Below, piece by piece: positions 18,143-26,441 of a stretch of DNA of 64,000 nucleotides (positions are counted from its first letter, which is position 1; every line of letters starts with the position of its first letter). Source of the stretch: JBBSEX01 sp038239345 (GTDB taxonomy: Bacteria; Acidobacteriota; Terriglobia; Bryobacterales; Bryobacteraceae); NCBI GenBank assembly GCA_038239345.1, contig JBBSEX010000012.1, forward strand, positions 62,001 through 126,000. The letters run 5' to 3'. Position numbers and translations under genes: made by a program. Under the pieces are notes generated by a model that saw nothing but the letters and a program-made list of their open reading frames with translations, did no database searches and was not told the origin of the DNA.

Positions 18143-19255
18143 TCAGATACGCATCGGCATCACGACGTAGCGGTAGGTGTACAGGCTGCTATCGCCGCCA
18201 GGACGCATTTCACCGGCGCTATTGGCGTCTTTGAAATGGAACGTGACCGTGCTTTCCTGTACCGCGCGCAGAAACTCCAGCAGATATTGCGCGTTGAAAC
18301 CAATTTCCACCACCGGCCCTTCGTACATCGCCGGAATACTCTCTTCACTCTCTCCGGTTTCCGATAGAGAAGAGTGAATTTTCACTTCACCGGGAGTGAA
18401 ACTTAAGCGCACGGCGCGCGATCGTTCGTCGGAAAATTGGGCGACGCGTTCAATAGCCGAGCGGAACTCATCCCGCTCCAAACTGATGGCATGCGGTTGA
18501 TCTTTCGGTAATACCCGCTCGAAATCGGGGAAGTTCCCCGTTAACTTGCGGCTCAACAGCAGGCGTTCGCCAACCTGGAAAAACAAGTGGTTATCGTCGC
18601 CCGAGAAATGCAGCATCAGGTCGTCCGACGCATCCTGCGCTAGTTTGAGAATCTCACCCATCGCCTTCCGTGGCAGCAGAGCGCGATATTGACTGGCAAT
18701 CGGGATTTGCATCGGCGATTCCACCATCGCCAAACGATGACCGTCGGTGGCCACCATGATCAGCCCGGAATCCTTCACGATCAACAGCGCGCCGTTAAGC
18801 GTAAAGCGCGACTCTTCCGTGGAAATGGAAAAGATGGTTTTGGAAATCATGGAAGCCACGGCGCGGATCGGTATCTGGGCCAGCTCGGTGGGCATCGTCG
18901 GCAGTTCCGGGAAGCTCTCGCGCGACATGCCGGCGATCTTTGTACGCGATCGCCCGCACACCAGGGTCGCCCAGTTATTGTCCTGCAGCTTGAACTGCAC
19001 CTCGGAGTCTGGAAGCAGGCGGACGTAGTCCAACAGTTTCTTGGCGGGAATCGTTCCGGCTCCGGGCTTCTTTACCTGGGCTGGACAGGAACAGCGTATA
19101 CCCAATTCCAAATCCGTAGCCGTTAAGACGATGCGCCCGTCGGCTGCTTCAATCAACACATTGGAAAGAATCGGAATCGTCGTTTTTTTCTCAACCACAC
19201 CTTGAGAAAGACTCAGTTCCCTGACTAGTTCGTTTTTGTTAATGGTGAATTCCAT
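18143..19255 (-). CDS. dnaN: DNA polymerase III sliding clamp, beta subunit
   Basis: Ring-shaped processivity clamp. 370 residues from the ATG at 19255 (MEFTINKNELV...). The reading frame extends upstream but matches no clamp sequence. Three repeated clamp domains are evident: KKTTIPILSNVLIEA in domain 1, a central VATDGHRLAMVESPM, and the C-terminal YTYRYVVMPMRI ending, which provides the protein-binding groove (VVMPMR). Upstream is the 300-nt gap to dnaA with DnaA-box-like sequences. gyrB follows 27 nt later, so dnaN-gyrB are probably co-transcribed. Confidence 0.97.
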   Translation of the reverse strand: MEFTINKNELVRELSLSQGVVEKKTTIPILSNVLIEAADGRIVLTATDLELGIRCSCPAQVKKPGAGTIPAKKLLDYVRLLPDSEVQFKLQDNNWATLVCGRSRTKIAGMSRESFPELPTMPTELAQIPIRAVASMISKTIFSISTEESRFTLNGALLIVKDSGLIMVATDGHRLAMVESPMQIPIASQYRALLPRKAMGEILKLAQDASDDLMLHFSGDDNHLFFQVGERLLLSRKLTGNFPDFERVLPKDQPHAISLERDEFRSAIERVAQFSDERSRAVRLSFTPGEVKIHSSLSETGESEESIPAMYEGPVVEIGFNAQYLLEFLRAVQESTVTFHFKDANSAGEMRPGGDSSLYTYRYVVMPMRI

Positions 19256-19555
19256 TTGGTGTTCTTGTCTCCCCGGACGCTTCAGTAGAACTCGTACGCT
19301 ACCGCCTCGAGGCACTTCCTGCCGCAGCCCCCTATTTCTGTTCTTAGTAGAAATAAATATACTTTGTAAGGAACCGAATTAGTAAGAGCTGTGGAAATGT
19401 TGATTTCTCCCTAAAGTATAGCAAAAACAAAGCCTTGTTGTCACTTGATCCTGTGGGAACGGCCGCTGCGATAGGAGCACAAAACTCTTCTCGCGCAAGT
19501 ATCCACCGGATACGACAGGGAAAACTACCCCTCCCTGTGGAGAAAACTCGTAAGC
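19256..19555. promoter_or_regulatory. dnaA-dnaN intergenic region with DnaA-box-like elements
   Basis: This 300-nt gap contains several TGTGGA-type 9-mers, read on the minus strand as TTTCCACA (19390-19397), TTCCCACA (19452-19459) and TTCTCCACA (19536-19544). It also has an inverted repeat GTATCC-ACC-GGATAC at 19499-19513 and an AT-rich stretch with TAGTAGAAATAAATATAC around 19347-19367. Clustered boxes plus an AT-rich segment are the usual ingredients of an origin or an autoregulated dnaN promoter. None of the boxes is a perfect TTATCCACA. Confidence 0.55.
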
Positions 19556-20872
19556 TCAATGCAGAGAGTCGGATAGCCTGTGCAAGAGGCTGTCTAAATC
19601 GGAATCTTTGTGCCGTAACTGCTCGATCTTTTGTACCGAGTGCAGGACCGTGGTATGGTGCTTCCCGCCAAACGCCCGCCCGATTTCCGGAAGCGACGCA
19701 TGCGTTAACTCCTTAACCAGATACATGGCGATCTGCCGGGGGTAAGCGATCTGCCGGGAATTACTTTTCTGCTTCAACTGGGCGGGTTGCAAGCCATGAT
19801 TTTCAGCCACCGCGCGGACAATCGTTTCAATCGTAATCTTCCGATCGGGTGCTTGCACTAGGTGCTTCAGGATCTGCTGCGCCATCGCCAGATTGATCGG
19901 GGTGTCGGTTACCGAAGAGTAGGCGATCAGCTTCACCAGTGCCCCCTCCAGCTCACGGACATTCGATTTCGTTTTGGTGGCAATAAAAATTCGCACATCC
20001 TCGGGTAGAGACAAACCTTCCTGCTCGGCTTTCTTATCCAGGATGGCCATTTTTGTCTCTAAATCGGGGGGTTGAATATCCACCATCAAGCCCCATTCAA
20101 AGCGCGAGCGCAAGCGCTCCACCAGCCCTGGAATGCTCTTCGGCGGGGAATCGCTTGAGATGACAATCTGCTTCTGATGATCGTAAAGCTCGTTGAACGT
20201 ATGAAAAAATTCTTCCTGCGTCCGCTCTTTGCCGCCAAGTATTTGTATATCGTCAATCAGTAACACATCGGCAGAACGGTAATGCTGGTGAAAGTGCGAC
20301 ATGCGCTCTGTCTTGATGCAGCCGATCATCTCATTCATAAAGCGTTCGCTGGACGTATACACGATCTTCATGCCGCTAAAGCGATCGAGCAGCGCCCGTC
20401 CGATGGCATGCATCAGATGTGTCTTCCCCATGCCCACTCCGCCGTATAGAAACAGTGGATTATACGATCGGGAAGGCATGGTGGCCACTGCCTTCGCCGC
20501 TGCATGGGCGAATTGGTTGCAGGTGCCGACAACGTAGGAATTAAAGGAGAATTTCGGATTCAGTTGGCTCACTGGCGAAGCGAAAACCGGCTCGCCGGAT
20601 TTGCCACTTGCCTCCCCGGGACGACCGTTCGGGCGCTCGTGAAGGACGATGTAATCCAAGCCGGTGACCGGCAACTGCAGAGCCTGAATCGCCGTCCGGA
20701 TCTCGTCGGTATACTCTTGCTCCAGATAATCTTTCGTTACCTGGTCGGGAACCGAAATCTGCAATTTCGACCCGTCAGTCCGCTGAAACGCCGTTTTGAT
20801 AAACCAATTTTGATAAGCCTCCGTGCTCAACTTCGTCGAAAGGTGCGTCTTTATCTGATCCCAGTCGTTCAT
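19556..20872 (-). CDS. dnaA: Chromosomal replication initiator DnaA
   Basis: AAA+ initiator that melts oriC and loads the helicase. 438 residues from the ATG at 20872, which has a GGAAGG site 5 nt upstream; an ATG at 20893 lacks one. Domain I is WDQIKTHLSTKLSTEAYQNWF. The AAA+ core has Walker A GGVGMGKTHLMHAIG, Walker B VLLIDDIQIL, and sensor VISSDSPPKSIPGLVERLRSRFEWG. Domain IV carries the DNA-binding signature GRAFGGKHHTTVLHSVQKI. Linker domain II is short. DnaA boxes lie directly upstream, so autoregulation is likely. Confidence 0.97.
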   Translation of the reverse strand: MNDWDQIKTHLSTKLSTEAYQNWFIKTAFQRTDGSKLQISVPDQVTKDYLEQEYTDEIRTAIQALQLPVTGLDYIVLHERPNGRPGEASGKSGEPVFASPVSQLNPKFSFNSYVVGTCNQFAHAAAKAVATMPSRSYNPLFLYGGVGMGKTHLMHAIGRALLDRFSGMKIVYTSSERFMNEMIGCIKTERMSHFHQHYRSADVLLIDDIQILGGKERTQEEFFHTFNELYDHQKQIVISSDSPPKSIPGLVERLRSRFEWGLMVDIQPPDLETKMAILDKKAEQEGLSLPEDVRIFIATKTKSNVRELEGALVKLIAYSSVTDTPINLAMAQQILKHLVQAPDRKITIETIVRAVAENHGLQPAQLKQKSNSRQIAYPRQIAMYLVKELTHASLPEIGRAFGGKHHTTVLHSVQKIEQLRHKDSDLDSLLHRLSDSLH

Positions 20873-21130
20873 TTGCCCTTCCACACGTCGCATTGCCGCA
20901 AGTTATGCACATGATTTCCACACCCTGTGGAAATCGTAAATCCCAAGTATTCGATTCTTGATGGGAACCGATGCGATCAAGCCCGGCGGTGAGACGTCAA
21001 AACGCGCCCCCCGTGCATTTGCGGACCTTCAGTCTAGCATAGAAATTCTGTTCGCAAGAGGGTAAGTTCAGGATTTAATGTTGGTTTGTTTGCAGTAGTT
21101 TACAGCTTCAATTACAACAACAGAGCCCCA
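20873..21130. promoter_or_regulatory. Putative oriC / dnaA promoter region
   Basis: Contains TTATGCACA at 20903-20911, a perfect match to the TTATNCACA DnaA box. It is followed at 20913-20935 by a perfect inverted repeat GATTTCCACA-CCC-TGTGGAAATC, whose arms each hold a TTTCCACA box-like core. An AT-rich segment with TTTGTTTGCAGTAG lies at 21080-21125. The arrangement fits a dnaA-proximal origin half or dnaA autoregulation. The exact unwinding site cannot be read by eye. Confidence 0.6.
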
Positions 21131-21180
21131 TCAAAACATTCTATGTCTAAGGTGTTTACGGGGTCCCTCCGACAGCCCGT

Positions 21181-21209
21181 TTGACTTCCGGAAGCTATCG
21201 AGCGAGAAT
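21181..21209 (+). promoter_or_regulatory. Promoter of tRNA-Gly
   Basis: TTGACT (-35), exactly 17 nt, then GAGAAT (-10) places the transcription start about 10 nt before the tRNA. It is a reasonable sigma-70 promoter with a weak -10. Confidence 0.5.
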
Positions 21210-21225
21210 GAAATTCTAGCTCCAC

Positions 21226-21301
<76 letters not shown>

Positions 21302-21330
21302 TCCTGCCCTGCAAGAACCTGTCACTGCCC

Positions 21331-21480
21331 TTATTCATGCGAGACAATGTTCGACACTTCCACGCCCCGGACTCCATATACCTTGGCCAGTTGCCGGGAA
21401 ATCTCTGAGGCTAGCTTCTCGGGTTTTTCTTTGTCGTCCAGGTCGAGTTGTACTTTCAGGTAAAGATCGAAGCGAGCCAT
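21331..21480 (-). CDS. Small conserved-looking protein of 49 residues
   Basis: An open frame of 49 codons runs from ATG at 21480 to TAA at 21331. It begins MARFDLYLKVQLDLDDKEKP and ends in VRGVEVSNIVSHE. The pattern of alternating hydrophobic strand (FDLYLKVQLDL), charged helix (EKPEKLASEISRQLAKVY) and second strand (VRGVEVSNIV) reads as a compact alpha/beta fold rather than random translation. It lies divergently 29 nt from the cysteine-rich gene at 21510 and convergent with tRNA-Gly. No function is recognised. The upstream region lacks a strong ribosome site. Confidence 0.6.
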   Translation of the reverse strand: MARFDLYLKVQLDLDDKEKPEKLASEISRQLAKVYGVRGVEVSNIVSHE

Positions 21481-21509
21481 AAATCCGATGATACGATGAA
21501 GTTCGAAGC

Positions 21510-22118
21510 ATGAAATGCAAGATCTGCGGAATCCGCCGGCCGCGCCGCTATTGCCCCGGGGTGTCGGGCGACATTTGCCCCCAATGCTGCGGCACTGAAC
21601 GCGAAGTTACGATCAGTTGTCCCTTCGATTGTGAGTACTTACGGGAAGCGCGGAAGCGCGACAAACATCGCCCGGTATCCGACGCTGCGTTACCGGATAG
21701 TGACATAAACGTTACGGAACAATTTATGCGTGATCAGGAACGGCTGTCGCTCTTTCTGAGCATGGCTGTCCTCCGCGCCGCGCTATCGACGGCGGGCGCC
21801 GTTGACAACGATGTCCGCGAAGCGATCGATGCCGCGATCCGCACGTATCGGACAATGGGCAGCGGTCTGATTTACGAAACGAAGCCAACAAATCCAGTCG
21901 CTGGCGCGGTTTCGGAATCTATACAACTGGCAGCGCGGGAATTCCAGAAGGAGCAGACAGTGCGCGACGTGGACATTCTCGGAGTTCTGGTCTTCATCAG
22001 GAGAATCGAAGCCCAGGATAATAACGGAAGGCCAAAGGGGCGGGCCTTTATCGATTTGTTGCGCGGCTATTTTCCCGAAGCAGTGCCGCCGGCCGCCGCG
22101 ACATCTTTAATTCTATGA
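21510..22118 (+). CDS. Conserved protein with N-terminal cysteine-rich (zinc-binding?) domain
   Basis: 202 residues. The first 45 contain eight cysteines in pairs: CKICG (C3, C6), the single YCPG, CPQCCG, and CPFDCEYLREARKR. That looks like a treble-clef or ribbon zinc site. The remainder is helical (FLSMAVLRAALSTAGAVDNDVREAIDAAIRTY, then FQKEQTVRDVDILGVLVFIRRIE), with no motif I know. The same N-terminal domain pattern occurs in uncharacterised acidobacterial proteins, recalled rather than searched. cbiX follows 22 nt later, suggesting a common transcript. Confidence 0.7.
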   Translation: MKCKICGIRRPRRYCPGVSGDICPQCCGTEREVTISCPFDCEYLREARKRDKHRPVSDAALPDSDINVTEQFMRDQERLSLFLSMAVLRAALSTAGAVDNDVREAIDAAIRTYRTMGSGLIYETKPTNPVAGAVSESIQLAAREFQKEQTVRDVDILGVLVFIRRIEAQDNNGRPKGRAFIDLLRGYFPEAVPPAAATSLIL

Positions 22119-22140
22119 GCCGCCGCGAAATCTCAATTTT

Positions 22141-22500
22141 ATGACAGGATATATTGTCTTTGCCCACGGATCGAGCGTCGCTTCCGCCAATGAAACCGTC
22201 AAAGTAATCGCCGCTAAGATGGCTGCGGCCGGCGGCTATGGCATCGTTGAACCGGCGTTTCTAGAGATGGCGCATCCAGACCTGGGGGAAGCGGTTTCGA
22301 GGGCCATTGAAAGGGGTGCCCGACGCATCGTCGTGATTCCCTACTTCCTGACACTGGGGATCCATCTGCAACGGGATCTGCCGCGGATCGTCGATGGTCT
22401 GGCCAGCATCCATACCGGTATTGCAATTGAAGTGAAGCCCCCGCTGGACGGACATCCCGCGTTGCTTACGGCATTGCTCGACCGCGCGGCGGAGCAGTAG
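22141..22500 (+). CDS. cbiX: Sirohydrochlorin chelatase-like protein, CbiX short form
   Basis: 119 residues, the length of single-domain CbiX(S) proteins that insert Co or Fe into sirohydrochlorin as homodimers. H9 in YIVFAHGSSV is the first metal/proton ligand; H75 in IPYFLTLGIHLQRDLP is the second. The family signature FL..G.H...D(I/L)P is intact. No cobalamin or siroheme genes are adjacent, so whether the product serves siroheme, B12 or heme is open. It is followed 1 nt later by a flavin reductase gene. Confidence 0.85.
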   Translation: MTGYIVFAHGSSVASANETVKVIAAKMAAAGGYGIVEPAFLEMAHPDLGEAVSRAIERGARRIVVIPYFLTLGIHLQRDLPRIVDGLASIHTGIAIEVKPPLDGHPALLTALLDRAAEQ

Positions 22501-22501
22501 A

Positions 22502-23191
22502 ATGCAAGCGAAGTTGGTGGAAGTTTTCGAGATCGCTCCAGACGTCAAACACTTCGTTTTCGAAACTTTGGAAGGTGAGCCTTTCCCTTTCCTCCCCGGG
22601 CAATTTGTTTCGGTGTCGGAACTGGTGAACGGGAAGCAGATTACGCGAGCTTATTCCATAGCGTCGGCCCCTAATGGCAATCGCTTCGAATTGTGCCTGA
22701 ACCGCGTAAACGACGGCGTTTTCTCGCCCTATATGTTCGAATTAAAGAGCGGAGACGCCGTGGATATCCGTCCGCCGCTGGGATATTTCACTCTGCGGAC
22801 TCCGCCCAGCGATGTGATCCTGATCGCCACCGGGACGGGCATCGCGCCCTATCGATCGATGTTGCTTACGGAACTAGCTAAGCATGAGCGCCGCTTCACG
22901 CTCGTCTTCGGTATCCGTCATGAGCCCAGCATCATGTATAGAGGGGAATTTGAACTGATGGAACGAGACCATCCGGAACACCTCCGTTTCTGGCCTACTC
23001 TGAGCCGCCCCGATCCGTCCTGGAAGGGCCGGACTGGCCATGTGCAGAAACATTTGGACGAGGCTATCGGGGATCGCCGCGATGTCGATATATACCTATG
23101 CGGATTGAAACTGATGGTGGACGATGTCCGCTCAAGGCTTAAAGAATTGGGTTTCGACCGTAAACGGATCATTTACGAAAAGTACGACTAA
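22502..23191 (+). CDS. Ferredoxin/flavodoxin-NADP+ reductase family flavoprotein
   Basis: 229 residues. The N-terminal FAD barrel has RAYSIASAP (R49-S52, the RxYS FAD-phosphate motif), and the NAD(P) domain has ATGTGIAPYRSM (111-116). It ends EKYD, typical of Fpr-like reductases whose C-terminal aromatic residue stacks on the flavin. It transfers electrons between NADPH and a ferredoxin or flavodoxin; no [2Fe-2S] domain is fused. ATG follows the cbiX stop by 1 nt. The pairing could supply reductant to a chelatase or siroheme-linked process, which is inference. Confidence 0.88.
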   Translation: MQAKLVEVFEIAPDVKHFVFETLEGEPFPFLPGQFVSVSELVNGKQITRAYSIASAPNGNRFELCLNRVNDGVFSPYMFELKSGDAVDIRPPLGYFTLRTPPSDVILIATGTGIAPYRSMLLTELAKHERRFTLVFGIRHEPSIMYRGEFELMERDHPEHLRFWPTLSRPDPSWKGRTGHVQKHLDEAIGDRRDVDIYLCGLKLMVDDVRSRLKELGFDRKRIIYEKYD

Positions 23192-23193
23192 TT

Positions 23194-23454
23194 ATGTCTT
23201 CTCGTATTCTCGCTTTAGGCGTAGGCCTTCTACTAACGTTCACAATCGTCGCCGCCATTCTACTGCGGTTAATGCCCGGCCCGCTCAAAGAGACCGACTA
23301 TCTGGTTGTCGGCGGGGTGGCTACGATGGTCTCAATGCTGGCCTTGTTCGTTGCCTTAATCACGACAACTCTAAAATCGCCAGACCCGTTCTTCAAAACA
23401 AAACGCAAGATCGATCCAGCCACCCCTGTCCCGGATGAAACCGATAGCGCTTAG
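23194..23454 (+). CDS. Small two-helix membrane protein
   Basis: 86 residues with two clear membrane helices (LALGVGLLLTFTIVAAILLRL and DYLVVGGVATMVSMLALFVAL) and a short cytoplasmic basic/acidic tail. It begins 2 nt after the flavin reductase, so it belongs to the cbiX-reductase operon. No family is recognised. Its last 4 nt overlap the end of the convergent kinase gene. Confidence 0.7.
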   Translation: MSSRILALGVGLLLTFTIVAAILLRLMPGPLKETDYLVVGGVATMVSMLALFVALITTTLKSPDPFFKTKRKIDPATPVPDETDSA

Positions 23455-24380
23455 CGCGCCGGCCGAATCTCCACGTTGCGGTAGATTTCGCGGCTCTGTT
23501 GCAGACTAGCGAACTGGATGCCCGGCAACTTCGCCGATGCCGTACCAGCCGCCACGCCCCACCGTAGCGACTCCGCGAAGCTCTTCTTCTTTTCCATCGC
23601 CCAAACAAATGCCGCCGCCATTGCATCGCCCGCCCCAATCGGAGTCAGGGCATCCACGCGAGGGGGCAGGGCCTCCCACATTTCCTCGCCGCTCTTGCCA
23701 ATGGCGCCACGGCTTCCCAGGGATAAAATCACCGCTTCGGCGCCCAGAACCTGGATCCGATCCACTGCCTCCATGCATTGGCTGCGAGTGATCAAAACCT
23801 TGCCCAGCAGGCGTTCGGCTTCCAGTTGATTGGGCGTCACCACCGTGGGTTTCGCTTCCAAACCGTGAGTAAGCGCGTCACCATCTGTATCGAGCAAAGT
23901 GTTCACGTTCTGGCTCCGTGCCAGCTCAATCAGCTCATTATAGAAATGCGCTGGCACGCCGGGCGGAATACTACCGCAAAGCATTAGCCAAGATGCTTTT
24001 TTGATGGCATTCTCCACCGCCTTGTACACCAACTTCAGCTCATCCGTGTTGATCTCGGGGCCCAGCTCATTCAGCTTCACGGTAAGCCCCTGCTTATCAG
24101 AGATCGTGAGATTGGCCCTGCTGCGATTGCGGATTTTCACAATGTCCGTGCGAAATCCTAACAGCGTCACCATTGTCGAGAGACGCTCCCCTTCTTCGCC
24201 GCCCGCCGTTAGCACCGCAAAAGTCTTACCACCAAAAGAATGGATTACCCGTGAGGCGTTTAAGCCCCGGCCACCCGGCTCCTCCGAACGGGCGAGGATG
24301 TATCCACGGTCCTCAAAAACCAGACGATCCACCATGACGTTCCGGTCAATGGCCGGATTAATAGTTAAAGTAGCGATCAA
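23451..24380 (-). CDS. PfkB-family sugar kinase (1-phosphofructokinase / tagatose-6-phosphate kinase type)
   Basis: 309 residues, ribokinase fold. It opens MIATLTINPAIDR, the LacC/FruK/PfkB hexose-phosphate kinase start, then has the sugar-binding PGGRGLNASRVIHSFGG and the C-terminal catalytic/ATP signature LTPIGAGDAMAAAFVWAM with the aspartate base. Substrate could be fructose-1-phosphate, fructose-6-phosphate or tagatose-6-phosphate; no PTS gene is visible to decide. Its stop overlaps the 2-TM gene by 4 nt, and it is divergent from the DMT exporter. Confidence 0.85.
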   Translation of the reverse strand: MIATLTINPAIDRNVMVDRLVFEDRGYILARSEEPGGRGLNASRVIHSFGGKTFAVLTAGGEEGERLSTMVTLLGFRTDIVKIRNRSRANLTISDKQGLTVKLNELGPEINTDELKLVYKAVENAIKKASWLMLCGSIPPGVPAHFYNELIELARSQNVNTLLDTDGDALTHGLEAKPTVVTPNQLEAERLLGKVLITRSQCMEAVDRIQVLGAEAVILSLGSRGAIGKSGEEMWEALPPRVDALTPIGAGDAMAAAFVWAMEKKKSFAESLRWGVAAGTASAKLPGIQFASLQQSREIYRNVEIRPAR

Positions 24381-24428
24381 GCTATTATTCTAACTTGGTT
24401 AAATTCGGCCCGATGCTAATCTGAAGAA

Positions 24429-25331
24429 TTGCTATCTGAATCTAAGTGGCGCGCCTATGCAGCGTTAGGCGCCGTCTGTTTCTTCTGGGGCACCACCTAC
24501 CTCGGCATTCGCATGGCGCTGGAGACTTTCACCCCGTTCATGCTGATCAGTCTGCGCTTCCTGATTTCCGGTTCTTTGCTCCTGGCGGGCGCCAAAATCC
24601 TGGGCGCTGCATTCCCTCGCGGGGCGGAATTGCGGAGGATCGCCCTAAATGGATTGCTGCTGCTAGGCGTGGGTAATGGCTGTCTGGCTTTCGCCGAACA
24701 ATGGATACCCAGCGGTTTGGCGGCACTGATTGTTACGATCTCGCCATTCTGGTTAGTCGGATTTGAAGCTGCTGTACCCGGCGGCGCAAGCCTTCATTTT
24801 CCCACCGTAATGGGAATGCTGATCGGACTCTTCGGTGTCGCCACCCTGGTTGCGCCGGGTGGTGTGGACCTTGGCCATCAATCCAATCTGATCCAGGCAT
24901 TTCTCGTACTGCAGTTGGGATGCATCGGTTGGTCACTTGGCTCAATCCTGCTGAAACGCCAGGAATCGAAGATTCATCCCATCGTCGCCGGCGCCGTACA
25001 ACAATTCACCGTGGGAGTGGTTACATTGATTCCGGCGCTGGTAATTCCACATCCGGCGATCCATTGGAACCCGCGCGGCATTGGAGCATTGCTATACCTG
25101 GTTACATTCGGCTCCATCGTCGGCTATAGCGCTTATCTGTACGCCCTGAGTCACCTACCCGTGGCGGTGGTGTCGATTTATAACTACGTTACTCCGCTGG
25201 TGGCTGTATTTCTCGGCTGGCTGATTTATCGTGAGCAGTTCGGCATGCGCGAAGCGTTCGCGATGGCCGTTATCTTCGTCGGTGTGGCCGTCGTCAAGAC
25301 GACTAGCGCGAAGAGAGTTATTTCCCGCTGA
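24429..25331 (+). CDS. EamA/DMT-superfamily transporter
   Basis: 300 residues and ten membrane helices in two EamA repeats, beginning YAALGAVCFFWGTTYLGIRMAL and, for repeat 2, around LQLGCIGWSLGSILLKRQ. The final LVAVFLGWLIYREQFGMREAFAMAVIFVGVAVV is the conserved end of drug/metabolite exporters such as RhaT/YdcZ/RarD relatives. The TTG at 24429 is the only start that keeps the first helix intact; an ATG at 24415 is out of frame and soon stops. Substrate unknown. The 3' end overlaps the convergent 90-residue gene by 14 nt. Confidence 0.88.
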   Translation: MLSESKWRAYAALGAVCFFWGTTYLGIRMALETFTPFMLISLRFLISGSLLLAGAKILGAAFPRGAELRRIALNGLLLLGVGNGCLAFAEQWIPSGLAALIVTISPFWLVGFEAAVPGGASLHFPTVMGMLIGLFGVATLVAPGGVDLGHQSNLIQAFLVLQLGCIGWSLGSILLKRQESKIHPIVAGAVQQFTVGVVTLIPALVIPHPAIHWNPRGIGALLYLVTFGSIVGYSAYLYALSHLPVAVVSIYNYVTPLVAVFLGWLIYREQFGMREAFAMAVIFVGVAVVKTTSAKRVISR

Positions 25332-25590
25332 GCCAACGGACGCTAGCCGGATTTGTATTCTGGCATCCGATAGTGTCGGTCACTCCGCTGGAGATTTGCG
25401 CGCATGCGGTTTGGGTCGCCGATCGCAAAGCGTAATCCTTTGTGGTTGCGGCGGCGGTACTGCAGGCGTGGCGCCCTTGAAAGTCCATGCATACTTCCAC
25501 CCGGGCGCTGGAAAGATTCATCGTCGAATAAATTAGTACGGCCAGCACAGCGATCACAAAGAAGATTCCGATAAGAACAGGTCTCTTCAT
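25318..25590 (-). CDS. Small membrane-anchored hypothetical protein
   Basis: 90 residues with one N-terminal helix (PVLIGIFFVIAVLAVLIYSTM) and an extracytoplasmic tail holding four cysteines (VCMDFQGRHAC, TACAQI, IGCQNTN) that could form two disulfides. The ATG overlaps the accA stop in ATGA, so it is translated as the last gene of dnaE-accA. Similar small open frames follow accA in acidobacterial relatives as far as I remember, but the function is unknown. Confidence 0.65.
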   Translation of the reverse strand: MKRPVLIGIFFVIAVLAVLIYSTMNLSSARVEVCMDFQGRHACSTAAATTKDYALRSATQTACAQISSGVTDTIGCQNTNPASVRWLSGK

Positions 25591-26429
25591 TGCGCGCCGG
25601 CCACCTCGAAGAAATTGCCCATGTTGCGGAACTTCTTGTATCGATCGTCAATCAACTCTTTCGCCGAAAACGGCGCTAAATCCGCAAGAGCCGAGCGGAG
25701 CGTGAGCCGCAGCGATTCAGCCGCGGCATCGTAATCGTGATGCGCGCCGCCTTCCGGTTCTGGAACGATGCCATCGATTAAGCCCAGTTCAAGCAGATCG
25801 GGCGACGTCATCTTCAGCGCCGCCGCGGCTTGTGCAGCCTTGCCCGAATCACGATAAATAATCGCCGCGCAACTTTCCGGCGAGATGACGCTGTAGACCG
25901 CGTTCTCCAGCATGTACACCCGATTCGCCACTCCAATGCCAAGCGCGCCGCCGCTTCCCCCTTCGCCAATCACCACCGCGATCACCGCGGTACCCAGGCG
26001 CGACATCTCACGAAGATTCACGGCGATGGCTTCCGCTTGTCCACGTTCTTCCGCATCGATCCCGGGATATGCGCCAGGCGTATCCAGAAAAGTGAGAATC
26101 GGGCGCTTAAACTTCGCGGCGAGTTCCATCACACGCAAAGCCTTCCGGTAGCCTTCCGGTTTAGACATACCGAAATTGCGGTGCAGCTTTTGTTTAGTAT
26201 CGCGGCCCTTCTGCTGACCCACCACCATCACCGGCCGAGCTTCAAACAAACCCATCCCACAAACCATGGCCGGATCGTCGCCGAATGCCCGGTCACCGTG
26301 GATTTCCTGAAAATCCACCAGCAACCGCTGGATGTAATCTAGGGAATGCGGACGCTTTGGATGCCGCGCCAATTGAACTCGTTCCCATGCGGGATTTGAA
26401 ATTTCGGGAGCCGGCGTTGATTCCGTCAT
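25587..26429 (-). CDS. accA: Acetyl-CoA carboxylase carboxyltransferase subunit alpha
   Basis: Transfers CO2 from carboxybiotin to acetyl-CoA, first step of fatty-acid synthesis; works as alpha2beta2 with AccD. The 280 residues include RVQLARHPKRPHSLDYIQ, IHGDRAFGDD, GRDTKQKLHRNFGMSKPEGYRKALR, DTPGAYPGIDAEERGQAEAIA, and the oxyanion-hole IGEGGSGGALGIGVANRVYM. Relative to E. coli (about 319 residues) the N-terminal helix of about 40 residues is missing and the protein begins near NPAWERVQLARHP. accD is not in the window. Gene order: dnaE, then accA 12 nt later. Confidence 0.95.
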   Translation of the reverse strand: MTESTPAPEISNPAWERVQLARHPKRPHSLDYIQRLLVDFQEIHGDRAFGDDPAMVCGMGLFEARPVMVVGQQKGRDTKQKLHRNFGMSKPEGYRKALRVMELAAKFKRPILTFLDTPGAYPGIDAEERGQAEAIAVNLREMSRLGTAVIAVVIGEGGSGGALGIGVANRVYMLENAVYSVISPESCAAIIYRDSGKAAQAAAALKMTSPDLLELGLIDGIVPEPEGGAHHDYDAAAESLRLTLRSALADLAPFSAKELIDDRYKKFRNMGNFFEVAGAQ

Positions 26430-26441
26430 CAGTTTCCGATC

